A stretch of 64,000 bases of DNA. It comes from an uncultured Granulosicoccaceae bacterium. GTDB taxonomy: Bacteria > Pseudomonadota > Gammaproteobacteria > Granulosicoccales > Granulosicoccaceae. Positions 27,014-35,580 of this stretch are shown in pieces (the first letter of the stretch is position 1; each line of letters begins with the position of its first letter). The DNA lies in NCBI GenBank assembly GCA_938003855.1, contig CALKXD010000019.1:58844-122843 (forward strand), in the 5' to 3' direction. Below the pieces are notes generated by a model. That model saw only the letters and a list, made by a program, of their open reading frames with translations. It ran no database searches and was not told where the DNA came from. The position numbers were made by a program, and so were the translations under genes.

Positions 27014-29322
27014 TAAGACGGCTGGCCAACAGTCTGGCCTTTATGGCCGTTTTATTTCTGTTTCTTATCGCTACGCTGTATTTTGTGGCAAACACCGGTG
27101 AACATCTAGACAGCTTTGGTCGGTCCTACCACTGGTTGATGTTCGGCACTGTTATCGCGCTTGGCTTGATTGGCATTTTGATTCTGGCCAGTGTCTGGCG
27201 GCTGGTGGTTGATTTGCAGCGCAATGTCTCCGGGTCGCGCTTAAGCCTGAAACTGGTCATTATGCTGGTGGTTATGGCGTTGCTGCCGATGACACTGGTG
27301 TATTCGTTCTCGGTTAAGTTTCTGCGCTCGAATATAGACAGCTGGTTTGATGTTGAAGTAGAGCGTGCACTCGATGATGCGCTGGGGTTGAGTCGCGATT
27401 CCCTGACTGTGTATATGCGCACGCGGCAAAAAACCACGCTTAACATCGCCCGCCGGCTGAGTGATACACCGGTTGAACTGGCGGTGGTGGTGCTCAATGA
27501 ATTTGGCTCTGACTCAGAAGCCACCGAGCTCACCCTGATTGGTTCTGATAACCGCATCATAGCCACCACCGCGTTCTCGGATCTGGTGACAGTAGCGCCG
27601 GAGCGACCCGCTGATGATCTGATCAGCCGGGCGCGCAGCGGCAGTTCCTATTTGAGTATCGATCCAACTGATGATGGCGACCTGCAGGTCCGTTCGGTGG
27701 TGCCGGTGTTCTCATCGGACCCGGCTGATGGCACAGCGGTTTTGTACGCGACTTATCCAGTGTCCCGTAGCTCCAGTCAGTTGGCGGCCAGTGTGCAGGA
27801 GAGCTTCCGCAACTACCGTCAGCTTGCCTATCTTCGCGCACCGTTGAAGCAAAGTTCTATAGCGACGCTGACGCTGGCGGTTTTTTTAAGCCTGATGATG
27901 GCTGTGTGGGTTGCTATCTATGCGGCGCGTCGATTAATGGTGCCGGTACACGATCTCGTCGAAGGCACCCGCCTGGTGTCTAAAGGTGACTACACCACCC
28001 GTCTGACCACCAGCGGCCGTGATGAGCTGGGTTATCTGGTGCAGTCGTTCAATGATATGACCGGAAAAATCGAAGCGGCCAGAGCCAATGCCGCCAGCAG
28101 CCAGCGACAGGCGGAGAACCAACGTGCCTACCTTGAGTTGGTATTGAGCCGTATTTCCACCGGCGTTATCACGATTGATGAAAACCACACTATAAAGACC
28201 AGCAATGCCAGTGCGGAAAATATATTGCGCGCATCGCCGGCCTATTTGCAGTCTGTCAGTATTGATGCGGTTGATTCAATCGATAACGATTTTGTCCGGC
28301 AGTTTTTTACCAGTGTAAAACCGCTGATTTCTTCGCAGCGTGATGACTGGAGTCTGGAGCTTGAGCTTGTCACGGATATGGATCGCAAGCCGGTGATGTG
28401 TCGCGGTGCGACGATACAATCGAGTGCTGACCAACATGCCGGGCACGTGCTGGTGTTTGACGATATCAGTGATGTGGTTGCAGCACAGCGCAACGCGGCA
28501 TGGAGTGAAGTGGCCCGGCGGCTTGCCCACGAGATTAAAAACCCACTCACACCGATACAGCTGTCTGCCGAGCGATTGCAACACAAATATGCGAAAAAAC
28601 TGCATGGCAATGATGCCTCTACCTTAAAGAAACTCACCAATACCATTGTCCAGCAGGTGGAATCGATGAAGTCGATGGTGAAGGCCTTTGCCGACTACGC
28701 CAACTCTCCCCAGGTTGATTTCAAACTAACCAATCTAAATGAACTGATAACCGAGATTTGCTGGTTGTACCGCGATGGTGATGAACGTGATGCGATAGCA
28801 CTGGATCTTGATGCATCGATCGACACTATCTCGGGAGATCCAACCCGTTTACGGCAGGTCCTGCACAATGTGATTAAAAACGCTTTTGAAACTGTCGGGG
28901 GTGATGACGTGCGTCGACTGTCTATTATTACCCGGCCTCAGCCACGCAGTGATATGTCCTGTGTGCAAATGGTATTCGAAGACAATGGTCCCGGCTTCCC
29001 GCCGGAGTTGCTGGATCGCCTGTTCGAGCCCTATGTCACCAGTAAGAAAAAGGGCACAGGCCTCGGCCTTGCTATCGTTAAAAAAATTGTCGAAGAACAC
29101 GGGGGTGTGGTGCGTGCAGAAAATATCAGCATACGTGTTGATGGCGCACCCGTCGTTACCGGCGGACGTTTATCGGTGCTGTTGCCAGCCAATATGCAGC
29201 GTACGCAGAGCGCCGAAAATTCTTTGCTGGCGGCAACATCTGCCAGCCGGCCCGCAAGTAGTTCGCCCGGGTCAGTGAACAATCGACAGAGCCACCCAGA
29301 TATCCACGGAGATGCTGCATGA
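26998..29322 (+). CDS. NtrY-like sensor histidine kinase
   Basis: 774 residues from a GTG start inside the end of the DUF4390 gene. Membrane segments lie near residues 12-33, 46-68 and 85-106, then a periplasmic domain of about 180 residues, a fourth helix (about 289-311), HAMP (about 312-365), PAS (about 380-490), HisKA with phospho-acceptor His511 (RRLAHEIKNPLTPIQ) and HATPase (about 620-745, with N-box HNVIKNAFE, DNGPGFP and GTGLGLAIV). The layout is that of NtrY, which responds to nitrogen or redox status in other proteobacteria. Its stop overlaps the start of the response-regulator gene by 4 nt (ATGA). Confidence 0.94.
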   Translation: MVAELIRRLANSLAFMAVLFLFLIATLYFVANTGEHLDSFGRSYHWLMFGTVIALGLIGILILASVWRLVVDLQRNVSGSRLSLKLVIMLVVMALLPMTLVYSFSVKFLRSNIDSWFDVEVERALDDALGLSRDSLTVYMRTRQKTTLNIARRLSDTPVELAVVVLNEFGSDSEATELTLIGSDNRIIATTAFSDLVTVAPERPADDLISRARSGSSYLSIDPTDDGDLQVRSVVPVFSSDPADGTAVLYATYPVSRSSSQLAASVQESFRNYRQLAYLRAPLKQSSIATLTLAVFLSLMMAVWVAIYAARRLMVPVHDLVEGTRLVSKGDYTTRLTTSGRDELGYLVQSFNDMTGKIEAARANAASSQRQAENQRAYLELVLSRISTGVITIDENHTIKTSNASAENILRASPAYLQSVSIDAVDSIDNDFVRQFFTSVKPLISSQRDDWSLELELVTDMDRKPVMCRGATIQSSADQHAGHVLVFDDISDVVAAQRNAAWSEVARRLAHEIKNPLTPIQLSAERLQHKYAKKLHGNDASTLKKLTNTIVQQVESMKSMVKAFADYANSPQVDFKLTNLNELITEICWLYRDGDERDAIALDLDASIDTISGDPTRLRQVLHNVIKNAFETVGGDDVRRLSIITRPQPRSDMSCVQMVFEDNGPGFPPELLDRLFEPYVTSKKKGTGLGLAIVKKIVEEHGGVVRAENISIRVDGAPVVTGGRLSVLLPANMQRTQSAENSLLAATSASRPASSSPGSVNNRQSHPDIHGDAA

Positions 29323-30677
29323 GCCAATCATTGGTACTGGTAGTTGATGATGAACCAGACATTCGCGATCTAGTTCGCGAAATTCTGGAGGACGAAGGTT
29401 ACGCCGTTGTGGTAGCGGAAGATGTAAAAAATGCCCGGGAAGCGATAGAAGAGCGATTGCCGGATCTGGTACTGCTGGATATCTGGATGCCTGAGCAGGA
29501 CGGAGTCAGCTTGTTGAAAGAATGGCGTGATGCCGGTCGGCTTAAATTTCCGGTGGTGATGATTTCAGGGCACGGCACGGTAGAGACGGCAGTAGAGGCG
29601 ACCCGGCTCGGTGCCGTCGATTTCATCGAAAAGCCGTTGTCGCTTGCGCGATTGCTGCTGAGTGTAGAAAAGGCGATCGGTAACTTTGCCCCTGAAGGCG
29701 GGCAGGCAGCCGCTGTCGAAAAACAGCTCCCGCCGATTGTCGGCAACAGTAATTACGCAAGGGAGTTGCGCGCCACCATTGAAAAATCTGCCGCGAACAA
29801 AGATGCGGGTATTCTTGTTCAGGGGGAGCGCGCTACCGGAAAAATGCTGGTGGCGCAGCATATTCACAACGCAAGTGCCCGGGCGGTTGAGCCGTTTGTC
29901 GCATTGCGCAGCGACAGCCTCTCTGATGCCAATGCGGTTCGCGAGTTGCTAGGTACTGAGAACAGTGCCGGTTATCTGGAGTCAGCCGGGGCCGGCACCC
30001 TGTGTCTGATCGACCTGGAAGAACTACCCGCCGCAGCGCAGTTAATACTCCTTGAAGCGCTGCAGAATGGCGCGGCAAGACGTGCAAACGGGGACTCTGT
30101 ACCGTTTAACGCGCGCATTGTGGCAAACACATCGGCGGATATGTCAGCGCTGATCGCACAGGGTGAATTTAACGAAACTCTGTTTTACCGGCTGGCGGTG
30201 CTGGTGGTCAATACTCTGCCGGTGCGTGAGCACCGCGAAGACGTTCCGGCGTTGCTGGCGTTTTACGTGGACCGGCTGGTGGAGCAGGATGGATTGCCGT
30301 ACAGGCATTTCAGTGTGGCTGCGCAGAATGCGCTTCGCAATATGGATTGGCCCGGTAATGTGCTTGAGCTAATAAACTTTGTGCAGCGCTTATTGATTCT
30401 AGGCAGCAGTGTTGAAATAGATCAGTCCGAAGTAGACAAGCTCAATGGCATCGATCGTGAGCGCTCTTATGAAATGGCGGGTGACACCATGAAGCTGCCG
30501 CTCGATTTACCGTTGCGGGAAGCCCGAACCGAATTTGAACGGCTCTATTTGCAACGCCAGCTGGAGCACGTTGATGGCAATATTGTTGAGTTGGCGAGAG
30601 TGGTAGGCATGGAAAGAACGCATCTCTATAGAAAACTCCGCAGTGTCGGTATTCAGGCGGGACGCAAACGTGGGTAG
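29319..30677 (+). CDS. NtrX-like response regulator with degenerate AAA+ domain
   Basis: 452 residues. The receiver (about 1-120) has the acidic pocket VVDDEPDI, phospho-acceptor Asp54 (LVLLDIWMPEQDG) and the KP motif in IEKPLSL. The central AAA+ region (about 145-370) is eroded: Walker A reads GERATGKM (residues 169-176), the Walker B region reads TLCLIDLEEL, and the GAFTGA loop that contacts sigma-54 is missing (LLGTENSAGYLESAGAGTL in its place). The C-terminal Fis-type helix-turn-helix is clear (VDGNIVELARVVGMERTHLYRKL). It should bind DNA but not activate sigma-54 promoters. It is coupled to the NtrY-like kinase. Confidence 0.92.
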   Translation: MSQSLVLVVDDEPDIRDLVREILEDEGYAVVVAEDVKNAREAIEERLPDLVLLDIWMPEQDGVSLLKEWRDAGRLKFPVVMISGHGTVETAVEATRLGAVDFIEKPLSLARLLLSVEKAIGNFAPEGGQAAAVEKQLPPIVGNSNYARELRATIEKSAANKDAGILVQGERATGKMLVAQHIHNASARAVEPFVALRSDSLSDANAVRELLGTENSAGYLESAGAGTLCLIDLEELPAAAQLILLEALQNGAARRANGDSVPFNARIVANTSADMSALIAQGEFNETLFYRLAVLVVNTLPVREHREDVPALLAFYVDRLVEQDGLPYRHFSVAAQNALRNMDWPGNVLELINFVQRLLILGSSVEIDQSEVDKLNGIDRERSYEMAGDTMKLPLDLPLREARTEFERLYLQRQLEHVDGNIVELARVVGMERTHLYRKLRSVGIQAGRKRG

Positions 30678-30746
30678 CGTCAAATGCCGGCTTACTGAGT
30701 TGCTGGTAATACATCTGCCTGTGAGCGCCGGCGGCAGGGTGCCTGT

Positions 30747-32120
30747 GTGAAGATAATCGTGTTAGGGGCCGGCCAGGTGGGCTCCACAGTGGCGCAAAAT
30801 CTTGCCGGTGAGAACAACGACGTCACCGTTGTCGATCTCGACATAAACACTCTGCAGGAATTACAAAACCGGCTCGACCTCAGCACGGTCTACGGCCATG
30901 CCGCTCATCCGGCGGTGCTGCGCCAGGCGGGTGCTGAAGATGCCGATATGATCATCGCCGCGACTAACAGCGATGAAACCAACATGATTGCCTGCCAGAT
31001 CGCCTATACGCTGTTTCAGACAACCAGTCGCATTGCCCGTGTGCGATCGCAGCAGTACCTGGTCGAAAAAGACGCGTTGTTCAAGAAAAAGCATATTCCC
31101 ATCGATGTATTGATCAGTCCCGAGCGGTTGGTCACGGATCATATAGAGCGCATTATTGAGCACCCGGGAGCGTTGCAGGTGGTCGATTTCGCCGATGGCC
31201 GGGTGCGACTGGTCGGTGTGGTTGTGGAGAAGGACTCACCCATGACCGGCCAGCGCAAAAGCAATATCAGGGTTTTGTTGCCAAATACGGATGCCTGTAT
31301 AGCGACGCTCTATCGCGATAATGTCCCGATAGTGCCGGACGATGACACCGTCATTGAAGAAGACGACATCATCTTCTACGTGGCAGCGCGCGAAAACACG
31401 GTGCAGATTATGGAGCAGTTTCACCGGCGTGATAAACCGTCGAAGCATGTAATGATCGCCGGTGGCGGCAACATCGGCATGGCGCTGGCGCAGCGTCTCG
31501 AAAGCAAATACCGCGTAAAGGTGATCGAAAAAAATCCCGCTCGTGCCGAGCAGCTGGCGGCCACGCTCAACTCGGCGATGGTACTCAATGGTGATGTCGC
31601 CGATCAGGATCTGCTGCTTGAAGAAAACATCAGTTCGATGGGGCTGTTTTGCGCGCTGACGAACGACGACGAAGCAAATATCCTTTCGGCCATGGTGGCG
31701 CGAAAAATGGGTGCTCGCAAAGTGATGTCGCTGATTAATCGCCCGGCCTATGTTGATCTGGTCGAGCGTGGCTTTATTGATGTGGCGATATCACCGCATA
31801 ACGTCACCATTGGTGCCCTGTTGCGGCATGTGCGGCGTGGCGATGTGGTAGCGGTTCACTCGTTGCGTCGCGGTGCAGCGGAGGCGCTGGAGGCGATAGC
31901 GCACGGTGATGTCGATACCTCGGAAGTGGTGGGTCGCAAGATCTCTGAGCTGCCGTTGGGCACAGGAACCATTATTGGTGCCGTTGTGCGTGGCAAACAG
32001 GTGCTGATTGCTGATCCGGACATTGTTATCGAGGCGGAAGACCACGTAGTCATGCTGGTAGTCGACAAAAGTCTGATCCACGATGTCGAAAACCTTTTCC
32101 AGGTTGGCGTAACCTATTAG
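30747..32120 (+). CDS. trkA: Trk potassium uptake regulator TrkA
   Basis: 457 residues from a GTG start. Cytoplasmic regulatory subunit of the Trk K+ channel. Two RCK units are visible: the first Rossmann domain starts MKIIVLGAGQVGSTVAQNL and has the acidic strand end VVDLD; the second begins near residue 232 with HVMIAGGGNIGMALAQRLE. Each is followed by a TrkA_C domain (the last with SELPLGTGTIIGAVVRG). The double structure is typical of proteobacterial TrkA. It stands 69 nt after the response regulator and 177 nt before trkH, its membrane partner. Confidence 0.97.
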   Translation: MKIIVLGAGQVGSTVAQNLAGENNDVTVVDLDINTLQELQNRLDLSTVYGHAAHPAVLRQAGAEDADMIIAATNSDETNMIACQIAYTLFQTTSRIARVRSQQYLVEKDALFKKKHIPIDVLISPERLVTDHIERIIEHPGALQVVDFADGRVRLVGVVVEKDSPMTGQRKSNIRVLLPNTDACIATLYRDNVPIVPDDDTVIEEDDIIFYVAARENTVQIMEQFHRRDKPSKHVMIAGGGNIGMALAQRLESKYRVKVIEKNPARAEQLAATLNSAMVLNGDVADQDLLLEENISSMGLFCALTNDDEANILSAMVARKMGARKVMSLINRPAYVDLVERGFIDVAISPHNVTIGALLRHVRRGDVVAVHSLRRGAAEALEAIAHGDVDTSEVVGRKISELPLGTGTIIGAVVRGKQVLIADPDIVIEAEDHVVMLVVDKSLIHDVENLFQVGVTY

Positions 32121-32297
32121 ACTTGCCGCTCCCGGCGCATTGGACGCGGCAGGTGGCTGTCCTGACGCAAAGTGAAAGAATGATTGAAAATCACCAAATC
32201 AGGAAAATCGCGCCGCGGCGTCATCCCGCTGGCCTGCACGTAACCGGGGTACCGTCGATGGGTGTACCGCTGCTGCTTTGGTCGCACGGATAACGCC

Positions 32298-33746
32298 ATG
32301 CAGACTCTAGTGGTGTTGCGTGTGCTCGGCTTGTTGCTGTCTATATTCAGTGTGACCATGCTGGTACCGGGACTGGTCTCTTTGTACTTTGATGACGGTT
32401 CGTCGCGATCTTTTTTCTTCGGATTTATTGTGACGCTGGTGATCGGCCTGTCCACCTACCTGCCGCTGCGAAATTATTCTGAACCGCTGAAATCCAGAGA
32501 CGGCTTTGTGATTGTGGTGATGTTCTGGGCGGTACTGGGGATTTTCGGAGCGATACCACTTTATGTAGATGCCAAGCTTAACCTCACTATCGCACAAGCC
32601 GTGTTTGAATCATTGTCGGGCTTTACCACCACCGGTGCGACGGTTATTGTCGGGCTGGATTCTCTCCCGCAAGGTATTTTGCTATACCGGCAGTTAGTGC
32701 AGTGGCTGGGTGGCATGGGGATTATTGTACTGGCGGTGGCTATTTTGCCGTTGCTCGGTATTGGCGGTGGTATGCAGTTGTTTCGCGCTGAGACACCGGG
32801 ACCGCAAAAAGAAAAAATAACGCCGCGTGTAGCCGATACCGCAAAATTGCTGTGGTATATCTATCTGGGCTTGACCATCGCCTGCATGGGAGCGTACTGG
32901 GCTGCCGGCATGCCGCTGTTTGATGCAATAGGGCATAGCTTTTCAACGGTCGCAATCGGCGGATTCTCTACCCACGATGCGAGTATCGGTTATTTCCAGA
33001 GCAACGCCATCGAAATGATTGCCGTTGTTTTCATGGCGATCTCCGGAGTTAACTTTGCACTGCACTATCTGGCTTTGCGCTCAATGTCGATAGGGGCCTA
33101 TATAGAAGACACAGAGTTCAAGACCTATATGCTGGTGTTGTTTGTGCTGGCCGTAATTACTGTGGGGTATCTCTACGTCACCAGTACCTCAGATTTCAAC
33201 AAGTCGTTTTTCAATGGCGTATTTCAGGTGGTGTCGATAGCAACTACGACCGGATTCACCACAGCCGAGTATTTTAACTGGCCGGGCTTTTTACCAGTGT
33301 TACTGCTGTTCGCAAGCTTTGTTGGCGGCTGTGCCGGTTCCACCGGCGGCGGCATGAAAGTCATTCGGGTATTGTTGCTGTTCAAGCAGGGCAAGCGCGA
33401 GCTGGAACGCATGATTCACCCGCATGCGGTGTTTCCGGTAAAGGTGGGGCGCAAGACGATACCGCCTAAGGTTATTGACGCGGTGTGGGGTTTTTTTGCC
33501 AGTTATGTACTGATTCTGGCTGTCATGTTATTGATACTGATGGCCACCGGGCTTGATCAGGAAACCGCCTTTTCTGCGGTAGTCGCCTGCCTCAATAATC
33601 TGGGTCCGGGGCTGGGTGATATCGGCGCCAACTACAGTTCACTGGGCAGTTTGCAATTGAGCCTGCTGTGTGTCGCGATGCTGTTGGGCCGACTCGAAAT
33701 CTTCACACTGCTGGTTTTGCTCACACCCGGGTTCTGGCGCAAGTAA
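32298..33746 (+). CDS. trkH: Trk potassium uptake channel TrkH
   Basis: About 482 residues from the ATG at 32298, matching the family's usual 483; the frame is open 12 codons further upstream. An inner-membrane K+-translocating subunit with four pore loops: SGFTTTGATV, HSFSTVAIGGFSTH, VSIATTTGFTTAEY and ACLNNLGPGLGDIG. The loop VGGCAGSTGGGMKVIRV after the third repeat is also conserved. Its stop overlaps the start of the methyltransferase gene by one base (TAATG), so the two are probably translated together. Confidence 0.97.
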   Translation: MQTLVVLRVLGLLLSIFSVTMLVPGLVSLYFDDGSSRSFFFGFIVTLVIGLSTYLPLRNYSEPLKSRDGFVIVVMFWAVLGIFGAIPLYVDAKLNLTIAQAVFESLSGFTTTGATVIVGLDSLPQGILLYRQLVQWLGGMGIIVLAVAILPLLGIGGGMQLFRAETPGPQKEKITPRVADTAKLLWYIYLGLTIACMGAYWAAGMPLFDAIGHSFSTVAIGGFSTHDASIGYFQSNAIEMIAVVFMAISGVNFALHYLALRSMSIGAYIEDTEFKTYMLVLFVLAVITVGYLYVTSTSDFNKSFFNGVFQVVSIATTTGFTTAEYFNWPGFLPVLLLFASFVGGCAGSTGGGMKVIRVLLLFKQGKRELERMIHPHAVFPVKVGRKTIPPKVIDAVWGFFASYVLILAVMLLILMATGLDQETAFSAVVACLNNLGPGLGDIGANYSSLGSLQLSLLCVAMLLGRLEIFTLLVLLTPGFWRK

Positions 33747-34324
33747 TGGGTGACCGGCAGAAATGGGATAGCATCTACCGTAAGTCGGCGGTATCTATGC
33801 CTGCCGCCTGTTCAGTATTGACCGGGCACGCGTATCTGCTGCCCACGCAAGGACAGGCGCTCGATGTCGCCTGCGGTTTGGGCGGCAATGCACTGTTTAT
33901 GGCAAAGCGAGGCCTGCAACCCACCGCAATCGATATCTCATCTGTTGCGATTGATAAACTCAGACAGCATGCGTCGAGCAGTGGCTTGCCGATAAACACC
34001 GTTGCACAGGATCTCACCGCGGCAAGCATTGGCGTCAGCAGCTACGATGTCATCACTGTGGCCAATTATCTTGATCGTGAACTAATCCCGGCGCTGATCG
34101 CCGCGCTGAAACCAGACGGGTTATTGTTTTATCAGACTTTTGTCAGGGACAAAGCCGACCTCGATGCGGGCCCGTCCAATCCGCAGTATCTGCTTGCCGC
34201 AAACGAGTTGTTGAGTCTGGTCAAGCCACTGACAGTGAGGGCCTTCAGCGACCTGGGCGCTGTTGGGGATGTCACCGCAGGCCTGAGAAATCAATCATCT
34301 ATTGTTGCGCAACGAGTGGCGTAA
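33746..34324 (+). CDS. SAM-dependent methyltransferase (TehB-like)
   Basis: 192 residues from the ATG at 33746, sharing one base with the trkH stop. A Rossmann class I methyltransferase: motif I ALDVACGLGGNALFMAKRG, the acidic residue after strand 2 in TAIDISSVAI, and motif IV DVITVANYLDRELIP. Such small proteins (TehB/Methyltransf_25 type) methylate small molecules; the substrate is unknown. Placement directly behind trkAH suggests co-expression with K+ uptake but no evident functional link. Confidence 0.88.
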   Translation: MGDRQKWDSIYRKSAVSMPAACSVLTGHAYLLPTQGQALDVACGLGGNALFMAKRGLQPTAIDISSVAIDKLRQHASSSGLPINTVAQDLTAASIGVSSYDVITVANYLDRELIPALIAALKPDGLLFYQTFVRDKADLDAGPSNPQYLLAANELLSLVKPLTVRAFSDLGAVGDVTAGLRNQSSIVAQRVA

Positions 34325-34405
34325 GCACGATATCCGGACGCCGTAATCACAATTGGTGTTATGCGCCTGGCTGCCTGACAGGACGATACACCCCGTGACG
34401 ACGAA

Positions 34406-35497
34406 CTATGCGCCTTTTGGAAAAGCCACCAGATGGTCTATGCGCAGCCTGACGCCGATCTTCTCACCGATTTTATGATCGTGGTGGCTCGGTGCCAGAC
34501 AAAGCACATTGGTACCGCCCGGCATCCGTAAGGTGTAGAGATGGTCGGCACCACGGAAGCTTTTTTTCAGCACGATACCGCGATAAGTACTGTAGTCGTC
34601 GTGAATGATATCGTCTGGGCGCACCAGCAGGTCCACCTCCATGCCACCGGGCAGAGCGGTAGCGAGCTTGCCATTGACATCGCCAAGTTCGGTCTGCACC
34701 GTTGTACCGTTAATGATGTTGCCGCAAATAAATACGCCTTCACCAACGAAGTCGGCAACAAAGCGATCGTTGGGGGTGTGATATAGATTGTAGGCGGTAT
34801 CCCATTGCGATAAACGACCATTGTTAAGTACGCCAATGACGTCGGCAATAGCAAAGGCTTCGTTTTGATCGTGGGTGACCAGAATAGCAGTGACGTTGTC
34901 CTGCTGCAGAATCTCACGGACTTCCTGAACCAGTTGCACCCGCAGTTCGGTGTCCTGACTGCTGAAGGGCTCGTCAAGCAGGATCAGATCAGGACGCGGG
35001 GCCATCGCTCTCATCAGAGCCACGCGTTGTTGCTGTCCACCGGAGAGTTCGTGCGGATAGTGTTTTTTCAGGGTGCGCATGTTGACGATACTTAATAGCT
35101 TGTCGATACGCTGAGTCATCTGGCGGCGCTTCAGATTACCGATGCCAAATGCGATATTGTCTGCCACGGTCAGATGCGGGAACAGCGCGAGGTCCTGGAA
35201 CATCATGCCAATGCGCCGTTTTTCGGCTGGTAGCATGGTGATACCATCGTCGACCGTTTCGCCGCGCATCCTTACGCTACCGGAGCGAATTGGCTGAAAA
35301 CCTGCGACAGAACGAAGTATGGTGGTTTTGCCGGAACCGCTGGGGCCCAACAGGCAACCGACCTGGCCTTGCTGCAAGGTAAAGCTGACATCGTGGACGA
35401 TCGGTGTACCGTCAATATCGATACTGACGTGATCGAGTTGAAACTGATTCAAGCGTTTGTCCCGGGTGTTGTCGATGACGGATGTGAACGATGGCAA
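34406..35497 (-). CDS. ABC transporter ATP-binding protein, FbpC/PotA-like
   Basis: 363 residues. ABC ATPase domain (about 18-250) with Walker A GPSGSGKTT, Q-loop FQDLALFPHLTV, signature LSGGQQQRVALMRAM, Walker B LILLDEPFSSQD and switch His in VTHDQNEAF. A TOBE domain follows (about 280-360). This is the CUT1/FbpC group that serves Fe(III), spermidine/putrescine or related importers. No binding protein or permease is adjacent: glnE is divergent at 35581 and the convergent neighbour is the methyltransferase. Its partners must be elsewhere. The Walker B strand is followed by SSQD instead of the usual SALD. Confidence 0.93.
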   Translation of the reverse strand: MPSFTSVIDNTRDKRLNQFQLDHVSIDIDGTPIVHDVSFTLQQGQVGCLLGPSGSGKTTILRSVAGFQPIRSGSVRMRGETVDDGITMLPAEKRRIGMMFQDLALFPHLTVADNIAFGIGNLKRRQMTQRIDKLLSIVNMRTLKKHYPHELSGGQQQRVALMRAMAPRPDLILLDEPFSSQDTELRVQLVQEVREILQQDNVTAILVTHDQNEAFAIADVIGVLNNGRLSQWDTAYNLYHTPNDRFVADFVGEGVFICGNIINGTTVQTELGDVNGKLATALPGGMEVDLLVRPDDIIHDDYSTYRGIVLKKSFRGADHLYTLRMPGGTNVLCLAPSHHDHKIGEKIGVRLRIDHLVAFPKGA

Positions 35498-35580
35498 AGC
35501 CCGTCAGGACGCCGTAAAAGGCTATTGTAACGTGAAAATCTGGTCAATAATCGGGTTTGCAAGGCGATGCGGCGTACTCA

